Shown here: in pieces, positions 38,546 to 45,117 of the stretch
How the letters are laid out: each line of letters begins with the position of its first letter
How positions within the stretch are numbered: position 1 is the stretch's first letter
IMG/VR virus record: IMGVR_UViG_3300023223_000342
Location: 1-46,374 of that record
DNA length: 46,374 nucleotides
Strand: one strand, 5' to 3'
Source: a virus
The notes under the pieces: generated by a model
What the model was told of the DNA's origin: nothing
Database searches by the model: none
Seen by the model: only the letters and a program-made list of their open reading frames with translations
Made by a program: the position numbers and the translations under genes

Positions 38546-39286
38546 TCATTTTCTTTCTTGCCAATCTTCTTTTCCTATTTGATTATCTACCGCTTCACTT
38601 ACTTGGGTTTGTGTTACCGCCGGTTGTTCCAATCCTATAATCTTCCTGTTCGTTTGAAGAAAATCAATAGTATGTGCCGCTTCATTGAAAGTGAATTTAT
38701 GCAGGTTGTTTTCAATATCTTGGTATTGAGTAGGAGAAATATTAGAAGTACTTAAAAGACTTTCTATTAAAGACATCTGACCTTGTGTTGCTGGGTCATT
38801 CTCAGGCATCTTTAAAAGCGGGGCATACTGATCTTCAAAATTTCTATTAAGATCACGTCCAAACATTTTTCCTAATGACCTTGCAGCATTTTTTAAACAT
38901 TCCGCTTTAAGATGTGGAAAGTCCTTAACTAAAGTGTTATGAATCTTTTTATCTACTTCTGTAATTCCTGAACCTTTTTGCATCTGAATAGGTGTTGACC
39001 CTGCACCGGTTCTCCAAATCCAATCTTTTAATACTGGATGATAAACCCCAAGTTCAAGCGTTCCTATTATTTCATTTATTACGATTGAATGACTAAAATT
39101 ACGTGTCTGCCAGAGACCAAAAAACATTTCATCTAAAGTCATTTCCACAAATGAAATAGGTAAGTACTTAGCTTTGTTTGCATAGGGATTTTCTTTAATC
39201 TCATTACTCTTAGGATTTACATTAAGCCTCTTTTGAAATCCTTGCAAATCTTGCCGTCCAGCTTTTATAAGTTGGTTAGTTTCCAT
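38546..39286 (-). CDS. Single-strand annealing protein (DUF1071/Rad52-like)
   Basis: 246 residues. Core blocks: NEIIGTLELGVYHPVLKDWI, RTGAGSTPIQ, and LKAECLKNAARSLGKMFGRD with LNR (about residues 134-157). These resemble phage Sak3/Rad52-type annealing proteins, in which a final helix carrying A-R-S-L-G follows a beta core. It would anneal complementary DNA during replication or repair. No matching exonuclease (Exo/YqaJ) gene is visible. Confidence 0.65.
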   Translation of the reverse strand: METNQLIKAGRQDLQGFQKRLNVNPKSNEIKENPYANKAKYLPISFVEMTLDEMFFGLWQTRNFSHSIVINEIIGTLELGVYHPVLKDWIWRTGAGSTPIQMQKGSGITEVDKKIHNTLVKDFPHLKAECLKNAARSLGKMFGRDLNRNFEDQYAPLLKMPENDPATQGQMSLIESLLSTSNISPTQYQDIENNLHKFTFNEAAHTIDFLQTNRKIIGLEQPAVTQTQVSEAVDNQIGKEDWQERK

Positions 39287-39590
39287 CTTCGTATTCTTTT
39301 AAGGTTATTTCTTTAGTTCCTAAGTAACCACGGCAATGTTCGCAGGAAAAACGTTCTACTATTTCCCCACATGCCATGCAAATAGTTACCATTTCCTCTT
39401 CTATCATTACATAGCGTGCAAATCTTTTCTTGCCATGTTCAACCATTTCGGTTTTAATGTTGTAACCATCAGCCTTGAGTCTGAAAATTACATCAGCAAG
39501 CCGGAAGCACCCGAACCTTTCAAGCGCAAACAATGGTGAAATTCCTTTACCCTCCTGGAGGTGTTTAAGGATTGCTTTTTTCTGTGTCAT
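39276..39590 (-). CDS. HTH_39-like DNA-binding protein with C-terminal zinc ribbon
   Basis: 104 residues from ATG 39588-39590 (MTQKKAILKHLQEGKGISPL), chosen for its ATGA overlap. Winged-helix part continues FALERFGCFRLADVIFRLKA; the C-terminal ribbon ICMACGEIVERFSCEHCRGY has two C-x2-C pairs. A candidate early regulator; the fusion with a ribbon is uncommon. Target could include the paired 15-base elements, by inference only. Confidence 0.65.
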   Translation of the reverse strand: MTQKKAILKHLQEGKGISPLFALERFGCFRLADVIFRLKADGYNIKTEMVEHGKKRFARYVMIEEEMVTICMACGEIVERFSCEHCRGYLGTKEITLKEYEDGN

Positions 39591-39778
39591 TTTAAAACTG
39601 GATAAACTCTTATTCCATTTTCTGTAAAAGTCCGCCATTCTCTAATTTTCCCCTTCTTTACGAAAACTGTTTTAAACCTTTTTACCCTTGTGGTAACCCT
39701 GAAAGGATAATTTGAAAGCACCCATTCAGAAACTGATTTATTCCAGTACTTAAGTAAAAATGTTAGTATCTTTTTCAT
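39587..39778 (-). CDS. Small basic hypothetical protein
   Basis: 63 residues, MKKILTFLLKYWNKSVSEWV; WRTFTENGIRVYPVLK. Very basic; possibly nucleic-acid binding. ATGA overlaps on both sides. Confidence 0.55.
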   Translation of the reverse strand: MKKILTFLLKYWNKSVSEWVLSNYPFRVTTRVKRFKTVFVKKGKIREWRTFTENGIRVYPVLK

Positions 39779-39993
39779 GATTCTTCTCTTGTAGTTAGCA
39801 TATTGTCAGCAATTAGATAAGCGTCTTGAGTTAGTTTTTTTATTGACTCCATAATAAAATCTGGATGTGATAACTTTCCCTGCATTGCTTTACCGGCAAA
39901 GTAGTCCCTCAAGTCCATGCCTATATTTCCGTCTTCAAATTTTTCTCCTACTGAAGCTACTCCAGCGCAAGGAAATGCTTGTATTTTTTCCAT
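39775..39993 (-). CDS. Conserved small phage protein
   Basis: 72 residues. GNIGMDLRDYFAGKAMQGKL is the G-M-x-L-R-D-Y-F-A-x-K-A-[ML]-Q signature of a widespread phage protein of unknown function, here starting MEKIQAFPCAGVASVGEKFE. The leader AACCCTTAGAAACT before the ATG belongs to a recurring leader type in this block. Confidence 0.7.
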   Translation of the reverse strand: MEKIQAFPCAGVASVGEKFEDGNIGMDLRDYFAGKAMQGKLSHPDFIMESIKKLTQDAYLIADNMLTTREES

Positions 39994-39998
39994 AGTTT

Positions 39999-40109
39999 CT
40001 AAGGGTTAAATCTTTTTAATATTTTACCGGTGATCCAATCAAAGAAAGCACAGGTATAAATGATTCCTATTATGATTATTATTTCGATATAGTCAATTAT
40101 CGTCTTCAT
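39999..40109 (-). CDS. Single-span membrane microprotein
   Basis: 36 residues: MKTIIDYIEIIIIIGIIYTC then AFFDWITGKILKRFNP. One hydrophobic helix with a positively charged end. Overlaps the next small membrane gene by 17 bases. Confidence 0.45.
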   Translation of the reverse strand: MKTIIDYIEIIIIIGIIYTCAFFDWITGKILKRFNP

Positions 40110-40209
40110 CTTCCCACTCTTCCCATGTTAATATTTTTACCTTTGATAATTTCCGTAGTCCCCAAGAGGCAAGTAAACAAAGGCCAATGACAATTAGTGT
40201 CGTTTTCAT
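40093..40209 (-). CDS. Single-span membrane microprotein
   Basis: 38 residues: MKTTLIVIGLCLLASWGLRK, then LTWEEWEDEDDN, an acidic tail. N-terminal helix may be an anchor. ATGA overlap with the upstream gene. Confidence 0.5.
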   Translation of the reverse strand: MKTTLIVIGLCLLASWGLRKLSKVKILTWEEWEDEDDN

Positions 40210-40469
40210 TTCTCAGTGTTTTTTATTAGTTGTTCTGCTTTAGTCCAATTTGGAACGTTCTTGTGATCGACTAATTCCTTCAAAGCCTCCAATAGTTTAT
40301 CCCGTTGTTTTTTAGTTTCGGGAGCAGCGGCTATTAGTTTAGCGTTGGCTTTTTGTTCTGGCCATTTTGTTATATGACAAATAGAACCACCATCTTCAGC
40401 GGCTATACAAATATCAAAATACGGATTACCTGAATTTTCTACTGTCCATTTTCCTTGTGTGTGTTTCAT
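40206..40469 (-). CDS. Conserved small phage protein
   Basis: 87 residues. MKHTQGKWTVENSGNPYFDI and EQKANAKLIAAAPETKKQRD give the K-x-T-x-G-x-W...A-N-A-x-L-I-A-A-A-P-E pattern of a very common early phage protein. Function unknown. Confidence 0.75.
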   Translation of the reverse strand: MKHTQGKWTVENSGNPYFDICIAAEDGGSICHITKWPEQKANAKLIAAAPETKKQRDKLLEALKELVDHKNVPNWTKAEQLIKNTEK

Positions 40470-40474
40470 GGTTT

Positions 40475-40789
40475 CTAATCTTTAGGTAAGTAATCAGGTT
40501 TGTCATCCATAATATCTATATTTGATAATTCAGATTCTTCGTTTACATACTTTAAAGCCCTCTCTTTCCATGCAACATCACCCTTAGAGAAAGTATTTAT
40601 AGCATCCCTAAGCGTTTGTTTGCTATCAGGGTGTATGTATTCATTTAAACTTTGATAGTCGCCCAGGAGCGTTATAAATGCCTTTGTGATAAGTTCTAAG
40701 CGAATGCTACCTTCCATTGCTTTGGAGGTCTGAATTGTTAGATCAGCTTTGAGTTTTTGATTTTCAAATTCAAGTTCGAGATAGTTCAT
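40475..40789 (-). CDS. Hypothetical helical protein, first intact gene of the early operon
   Basis: 104 residues, MNYLELEFENQKLKADLTIQ; coiled-coil start, then ITKAFITLLGDYQSLNEYIH. Next upstream is a broken gene and the control region. The leader TAACCAAACGAAACC before the ATG is another copy of the A-rich leader type. Confidence 0.6.
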   Translation of the reverse strand: MNYLELEFENQKLKADLTIQTSKAMEGSIRLELITKAFITLLGDYQSLNEYIHPDSKQTLRDAINTFSKGDVAWKERALKYVNEESELSNIDIMDDKPDYLPKD

Positions 40790-40823
40790 GGTTTCGTTTG
40801 GTTAGTTGTTAAAATCCTCTTCT

Positions 40824-41064
40824 TCATTCTTTTTCTCCCGCAATTTCTTTGAGAGTTGTAGTAGGTGCCTCCCACGAAGGCAAATTTTTTACTATTTTAG
40901 TTTCAAAAATTTTAGGATTAAAAATATCGGATAAAGGAATATCCACAGGAAAATAAAAAGAAAAAGAAGATGTCCCCTTTGTTAGTTCTCCCTGAACATA
41001 ATGAACGTTATGAACGTTAGGGTGGACTTTTGGATTGTTTTTTAATTAATATTTGAATTTTCAT
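40824..41064 (-). pseudogene. Small gene broken by a one-base shift in an A run
   Basis: From ATG 41062-41064 the frame reads MKIQILIKKQSKSPP and stops. In the +1 frame from the A6 run (just upstream of 41036), a well-formed 60-plus codon frame continues: NNPKVHPNVHNVHYVQGELT, then FSFYFPVDIPLSDIFNPKIF and LPSWEAPTTTLKEIAGEKE, stopping at 40824. Removing one A gives a 79-residue protein. It contains the tandem 9-base repeat encoding NVHNVH. Programmed slippage, a real pseudogene and a homopolymer sequencing error are all possible. The rest of this stretch up to 41173 is control region. Confidence 0.5.
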
Positions 41065-41092
41065 GGTTTGTGAGTTTGTGTTAATCATACCT

Positions 41093-41100
41093 CTAAAGTA
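41093..41100 (-). promoter_or_regulatory. Promoter-like -7 box of the early region
   Basis: Minus strand TACTTTAG, one mismatch from TAnnTTTG, within TATATTATACTTTAG, about 30 bases before the ATG of the broken gene and 30-70 bases downstream of the paired elements. A -33 TTTG is not visible. Confidence 0.35.
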
Positions 41101-41129
41101 TAATATAGGGGGTTACCATAACATTCATT

Positions 41130-41164
41130 TTACATGAACGGTAATATGCTTACATGAACGGTAA
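41130..41164 (-). promoter_or_regulatory. Paired 15-base regulatory elements, early-region copy
   Basis: TTACATGAACGGTAA occurs at 41130-41144 and again at 41150-41164, an exact 20-base period. Read on the minus strand, the pair and its downstream GGTAA plus five-C stretch align with the pair at 14062-14096. An inverted half-copy (GTTACCATAACATTCAT) lies at 41112-41128. The 20-base spacing, two helical turns, suits side-by-side dimers on one DNA face, or iterons. Confidence 0.75.
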
Positions 41165-41173
41165 ATGGGTGAA

Positions 41174-41485
41174 TTATGGGTTGTAAGTTGGGATCTTAAC
41201 GTCTAATTTTTCAGCAAACAAAGTAAGGACATAATCAATGTGAATTAATCTTTTATCTACTCCCTGCCATTTGTCATTCATTTCTTTATCAGAACTTGCA
41301 TCTTTCGATGAATTCTCTTTTATTAATACTACATGATCCGCTATCTTTTCTGTATTCACATCAGTTTTATTTTTAATGTTATTTATCCATATTGCTAACC
41401 CTACTATTTGAACCATTCCCCCTGTGAGAATACCTATCAACCACATTATGGAAATATGAGTATCAATTTGAGTTAAGAGTTCCAT
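41174..41485 (-). CDS. Membrane-anchored coiled-coil protein, lysis-like cassette
   Basis: 103 residues. TM helix near residues 13-33 (IMWLIGILTGGMVQIVGLAI), then an acidic/basic coiled-coil tail (DVNTEKIADHVVLIKENSSK; LFAEKLDVKIPTYN). The layout recalls XhlA-type or spanin-like proteins. Final gene before the control region. Overlaps the four-helix gene by 13 bases. Confidence 0.55.
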   Translation of the reverse strand: MELLTQIDTHISIMWLIGILTGGMVQIVGLAIWINNIKNKTDVNTEKIADHVVLIKENSSKDASSDKEMNDKWQGVDKRLIHIDYVLTLFAEKLDVKIPTYNP

Positions 41486-41811
41486 GACTGTATAATAAAC
41501 TTACGTATCTCCATAATTCTTGCAAAGATAACTGCTAAGATGTAACCAAAAGCTGTAACCAACGGATTGCCATGATCTCCTATAAAAATATAGAAAGTCC
41601 AATTAATTAATACAATAAAAAACCAAACCTTGAAAGCAAAGTGGTTAATCATGTTTTCTCGGAAAAGCATCCCTGCCAGACATACTAATAATAACTGTAG
41701 ATTATTCCCGAAATGTATCCACGTATAATAGTCCGTTACAAATACCCAAACTAACAAATTATTTAACACAGCAACCGATAAAACAATCGTGGTCAAATAT
41801 TTAGTCGTCAT
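41473..41811 (-). CDS. Holin-like membrane protein
   Basis: 112 residues with four hydrophobic segments: YLTTIVLSVAVLNNLLVWVF, NNLQLLLVCLAGMLF, AFKVWFFIVLINWTFYIFIG and LVTAFGYILAVIFARI, then a basic end (RKFIIQSWNS). Size and topology fit a holin or similar pore former, supported by neighbours of lysis type. No sequence-family recognition. Confidence 0.55.
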   Translation of the reverse strand: MTTKYLTTIVLSVAVLNNLLVWVFVTDYYTWIHFGNNLQLLLVCLAGMLFRENMINHFAFKVWFFIVLINWTFYIFIGDHGNPLVTAFGYILAVIFARIMEIRKFIIQSWNS

Positions 41812-42115
41812 CTCCCGGAGGTGGTGGCGGTGGCGGTCCTGATCCTGGGCCTCCTAAGTAGAAGTAAAAATTCACTGGAGTTTCAATAATTTTAATAGTC
41901 AAATTCCATTCTCCATCAAATTCATCTTCAGTAAGCTTATGAATTTTATGAGTAAGTCTATTCTTAAAAGCCTGTATAACATCATCAAGCTGAGATTTTG
42001 GTATTACTCCCTCAAAGGAATAATTGATATATTTACACCCATAAGGGGCACCATAGAAAGGTGTATACCAATGCCGGTTTTCGGATTCTTCAATCCATTT
42101 AATTAGTTTTTTCAT
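41801..42115 (-). CDS. Hypothetical protein with polyproline tail
   Basis: 104 residues. A globular aromatic part (NRHWYTPFYGAPYGCKYINY; EWNLTIKIIETPVNFYFYLG) ends in GGPGSGPPPPPPPGDDD, a Gly/Pro tail with seven prolines. In the lysis-like cassette this could span or bind the cell wall, but that is a guess. Overlaps both neighbours (11 and 17 bases). Confidence 0.5.
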   Translation of the reverse strand: MKKLIKWIEESENRHWYTPFYGAPYGCKYINYSFEGVIPKSQLDDVIQAFKNRLTHKIHKLTEDEFDGEWNLTIKIIETPVNFYFYLGGPGSGPPPPPPPGDDD

Positions 42116-42281
42116 CTTTTAAATCGTCAATTTCTTTTTTCAAATATAAAAAAGTCTCTGGGAGCTTAAGAATCTCATTGAGCTTTCTTATGTCTCGTTT
42201 TAAACTTCTGTTTGATCTGCATAAGTAAGTAATAATTGCCAGCAATGGCAAATATCCTAAAATTATTATTATATGTTCCAT
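42099..42281 (-). CDS. Small anchored coiled-coil protein (spanin/holin-accessory-like)
   Basis: 60 residues. MEHIIIILGYLPLLAIITYL, then RSNRSLKRDIRKLNEILKLP and a Lys/Asp/Glu coiled coil. One TM helix plus coiled coil resembles inner-membrane spanins or accessory holin proteins. It starts three bases after a 23-base dyad. Confidence 0.5.
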   Translation of the reverse strand: MEHIIIILGYLPLLAIITYLCRSNRSLKRDIRKLNEILKLPETFLYLKKEIDDLKDEKTN

Positions 42282-42283
42282 AA

Positions 42284-42306
42284 CTTCAAAGTTTTAAACG
42301 TTGAAG
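42284..42306. promoter_or_regulatory. 23-bp dyad in front of the lysis-like cassette
   Basis: CTTCAAAGTTT and AAACGTTGAAG flank one central T; ten of eleven pairs match. No T-run follows, so it is a likely operator or translational control hairpin rather than a terminator. The downstream ATG is 3 bases away. Confidence 0.5.
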
Positions 42307-42337
42307 CCCAAATTAGTTAATTGTAATTTAATAAAAA

Positions 42338-42883
42338 TTAATAACATACTCTTTGCCTTATCTCATAATTTATCCAGAATGCCACTCCTACAAAGTTTAA
42401 ATGTTGCTGCTCCACATCTGGATACTCCTCAGCAAATACCTCTGGCTTTACCGCTTGATGCTCTCCCTTAGTTATAATCTCTTTCGTACTGGTGAACGTA
42501 GTCATTGCCTTTGAAAAGTCCCTAACAAATTCTGTATTGTCCTCGTAATTAATCTGAGCTTTTGCCAGCCCGGAACGTGTGCCTATTACTACCATCCGCA
42601 TAGGAAAATCTAGCACCGTAGAACTGTTGGCCCCAAAGCCTGCAAAGTTATCTTTGTCCTCTTCAACTACATCTAAAATTCTGTGATATACTCGTAAAGG
42701 TTCACCATCATCCCACTCGATAATTTTCCCTTCACCACTACCGACATTTAAAATAGGCACTGTCTTTTCTTCTTTTACTATCTGGACACACTCACCATAG
42801 AAAGTAACCTGTGCCCCGTAAGGTAAAGCCGCTTTTATGTCTGAATTAATTTCGCTTAAAATTGCGTTCAACGAGCTTTCCAT
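42338..42883 (-). CDS. Tail-completion/neck protein (probable)
   Basis: 181 residues. Blocks: NVGSGEGKIIEWDDGEPLRV; FPMRMVVIGTRSGLAKAQIN; a C-terminal LNFVGVAFWINYEIRQRVC. Follows the gp10-like neck gene, as tail terminator (gpU-like) proteins do. Overlaps it by 38 bases. Fold not proven. Confidence 0.5.
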   Translation of the reverse strand: MESSLNAILSEINSDIKAALPYGAQVTFYGECVQIVKEEKTVPILNVGSGEGKIIEWDDGEPLRVYHRILDVVEEDKDNFAGFGANSSTVLDFPMRMVVIGTRSGLAKAQINYEDNTEFVRDFSKAMTTFTSTKEIITKGEHQAVKPEVFAEEYPDVEQQHLNFVGVAFWINYEIRQRVCY

Positions 42884-43286
42884 ATAATTCGTTTACTTGT
42901 TTTGTTTCCTGTATTGTATGTTCAAAAATAATTTTATTATAAGTTTCTTCTACAAATTTAGCTTTATCAGCATTGACTGAGTTTTTAAATCCTAACCCTA
43001 CCACGCTACCATCCTGAACTACGGACCAGTCATTTTGTAACTGTCCTGTAAAGGTTACAACCACTTTTCTGTTTGAGCCTAATCCCTTTTTGACTCTCTG
43101 TTTTATGTAGCTGTCTGAGTAGCTACCTATCTGAGCATTATTCATATCCTTGCCCTGGTTAAATATCCGCTCACTGGTAACCGCCTGCATGGTAACAGCT
43201 ACCGTTCTCAGAAGTTTATCCTGTTCTCTTATCAGACGTTGAGTCTGTTTTATTATTGGTTGTAGTTCATTTGCCACCGCAACCAC
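42846..43286 (-). CDS. Neck/head-tail joining protein, HK97 gp10-like
   Basis: 146 residues. GTG at 43284-43286 or, better, GTG at 43275-43277 (AANELQ-like MANELQPIIKQTQRLIREQD): the latter has AAAGGAGG about 10 bases upstream, one of the few clear Shine-Dalgarno sites here. Helical N-terminus, then IGSYSDSYIKQRVKKGLGSN and VVTFTGQLQNDWSVVQDGSV, the R-x-T-G-x-L-x-x-x-W pattern of gp10-type neck proteins. Confidence 0.7.
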   Translation of the reverse strand: MVAVANELQPIIKQTQRLIREQDKLLRTVAVTMQAVTSERIFNQGKDMNNAQIGSYSDSYIKQRVKKGLGSNRKVVVTFTGQLQNDWSVVQDGSVVGLGFKNSVNADKAKFVEETYNKIIFEHTIQETKQVNELYGKLVERNFKRN

Positions 43287-43308
43287 ATCCTCCTTTATCT
43301 TTTTTCAT
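43267..43308 (-). CDS. 13-residue Cys/Gly peptide frame
   Basis: MKKDKGGCGCGGK, with an ATGA overlap to the upstream virion gene and lying over the start of the neck gene in another frame. The GGAGG of its codons is also the Shine-Dalgarno of the neck gene. Possibly a coupling leader, possibly a metal- or disulfide-binding microprotein. Confidence 0.35.
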   Translation of the reverse strand: MKKDKGGCGCGGK

Positions 43309-44264
43309 GGTACTATTGGTTTAACTGTTATCGCTTTAGCGCATTCAAAACAATCATGATGCTCATTTATTCTAATGTCATCCAAATAGTTATCTAACAT
43401 TGAATCGTACTCTTCCTGGAAACTGTCCTTTAATTCTCTTGCCCTGTCGCGAGTGATCAATGTAAACCTGTTTATCCTGTTACTGTGTAAACGTTCTTTG
43501 CAATATTCAATACCCAATTTATAAAGAAATGGATCTTTAAAAAAATCTAATCGACTACAAACGAAGTTATCAACCGAACATTCTAAGGTATAATTTACCA
43601 TTAATCCGGTGTCCGTTCCGGTAATAGAATCTTTTAAAACCGCGGCTGTATTGGAAATAGTTCCTGTAACTATATTTCCACGGGGATTAACAAATCTTTG
43701 AGTACGAATAGTATCAACTACTTCATCATCGTAAGCAATGAAAATATTCCTGTACTTCCAAAAAGGATAAGACTTTAAAATATTATACTCCTGTAGTCCG
43801 GTTGCGCCAACCATTGTAATCTTATCCAATTCTTCACCTGTACTTGCATCGAAAACCCTTATATCAAAATCAACCGCACCATTAAGAAAGATAGCTATTT
43901 TTTCAATGGTTAATCTTCTGTTAATCCCTTGATGTCCTAAATCAAAAAGCCAGCCATTATAAGCGGTACCCATTGTTAAATCAACCTTTTCATCTATTTG
44001 GGTAGTAATGCCTTTCCCATCTTCTGAGTAGTGCCTATAGTACTTTCGTAGTTTAGTTATAACGTCGTTTTCCAGAAGTCGTGAAGCTCGATTGTAAATA
44101 TCGTCAAAGACTAAACGCGGCTCATAATGATCTTCTGTATCTGAGAGGCCCTCGATTTCTTCTGTGGTTACTCCTTCTAAATCATTAATAAAATAATCTG
44201 AGTCTGGAAACTCAAGCCCTGAAACCCCGCGCAAACCAATTAAATTCGAGAGACAGCTAATCAT
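43305..44264 (-). CDS. Virion/head-completion protein
   Basis: 319 residues from ATG 44262-44264 (MISCLSNLIGLRGVSGLEFP), which overlaps the upstream stop by 8 bases; TTG at 44288 is an alternative. C-L-x-N-L-I-G-[IL]-R-G...D-Y-F-I-N-D-L-E-G is a signature seen in Bacteroidota phage virion proteins. The C-terminus has C-x2-H-x2-C-like DCFECAKAIT. Probably at the head-tail interface. Confidence 0.6.
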   Translation of the reverse strand: MISCLSNLIGLRGVSGLEFPDSDYFINDLEGVTTEEIEGLSDTEDHYEPRLVFDDIYNRASRLLENDVITKLRKYYRHYSEDGKGITTQIDEKVDLTMGTAYNGWLFDLGHQGINRRLTIEKIAIFLNGAVDFDIRVFDASTGEELDKITMVGATGLQEYNILKSYPFWKYRNIFIAYDDEVVDTIRTQRFVNPRGNIVTGTISNTAAVLKDSITGTDTGLMVNYTLECSVDNFVCSRLDFFKDPFLYKLGIEYCKERLHSNRINRFTLITRDRARELKDSFQEEYDSMLDNYLDDIRINEHHDCFECAKAITVKPIVP

Positions 44265-45087
44265 TTTTTGAATGTAGTAAAATTTCAAAATCTACTGAAA
44301 CAGCAGCAGTTCCAGCGGCAACTTTAGAAACCCAAATTAAATCAGTTAACTCAGGAAATGGGCCTATCGGTGATCTTAACCTTGGGACCAGAGGATCAGT
44401 AAGACCAACCACATGGGTAAAGGCCCTCATTGCTGAGAAAGGGGCCACTGTTTGTAAAATTCCTTCTCTTGCATATAAAAGAAGATCATGTGCTTTATTC
44501 CCGTCTACGGTAGTAAAAAAACTTAGAATAAATGCTGTCATATTTAATGGAACAGTAAAAGCTGCGGTATGAGACTGGGACATCTGATCATTAATAGTAG
44601 CCCAGTCTTCTGTGCCTGCGGAGTTTTCTATTACAATTGCAGCGGCCTGACTATTTGAAGGTACTGATGAAAAAGTTCCTGAACTTGATGTATAGGATCG
44701 GAACAATCTTAAAAATAAAGTCTTACTATTTGCACCCGCGCTGGTCCCAGCAGTTGGAACGTTCTCCCTTACCTCTAATCCTTGTTTACTTAGTCCATGT
44801 AAAATAACTCCCCTTGCTCCTGAACCGTCTACTGTATCATTAGCATTTCCGGCTTTTACTCTAAGAGACGTAGCATCATTAACTTGAGGAGTTCTGTAAA
44901 TACCCCCCAAAGCCAAAGGAACAAAAGTAGTGCCTATATTATCATTCCTGCCAAACTTATGGATTATAGAAGTTTTCTCTACTCTTCCTCTGACTGTATC
45001 AATCAAAGCATCCTTTAAAGGATTTGGAAAACCAAATATATTAGTCAATAATTTACATTTTCCCGTATTGTGCCGAAAATGCAGCAA
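44257..45087 (-). CDS. Virion protein of the marine-phage FGRN/NDT-rich type
   Basis: Up to 276 residues from TTG 45085-45087; TTG at 45046-45048 (TNIFGFPNPLKDALI) is a plausible later start. IIHKFGRNDNIGTT and NANDTVDGSGARGVILHGLS closely follow a pattern common in marine phage structural proteins (F-G-R-N...N-D-T-x-x-G-x-G-A-R-x-V-x-[IL]-x-G-L). Beta-rich, Ser/Thr/Ala-rich. Likely a capsid-associated or fibre-like virion protein. Confidence 0.65.
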   Translation of the reverse strand: MLHFRHNTGKCKLLTNIFGFPNPLKDALIDTVRGRVEKTSIIHKFGRNDNIGTTFVPLALGGIYRTPQVNDATSLRVKAGNANDTVDGSGARGVILHGLSKQGLEVRENVPTAGTSAGANSKTLFLRLFRSYTSSSGTFSSVPSNSQAAAIVIENSAGTEDWATINDQMSQSHTAAFTVPLNMTAFILSFFTTVDGNKAHDLLLYAREGILQTVAPFSAMRAFTHVVGLTDPLVPRLRSPIGPFPELTDLIWVSKVAAGTAAVSVDFEILLHSKND

Positions 45088-45117
45088 TATCGAAGTTATC
45101 TTTTGCTTTCGCCGTTA

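Noticed and set aside
45051-45117. Short protein-like frame (VTAKAKDNFDIAAFSAQYGK) between the DUF5672 gene and the next virion gene
   Set aside because: No ATG, GTG or TTG start and a stop just upstream; could be a fossil or chance, too short to call.
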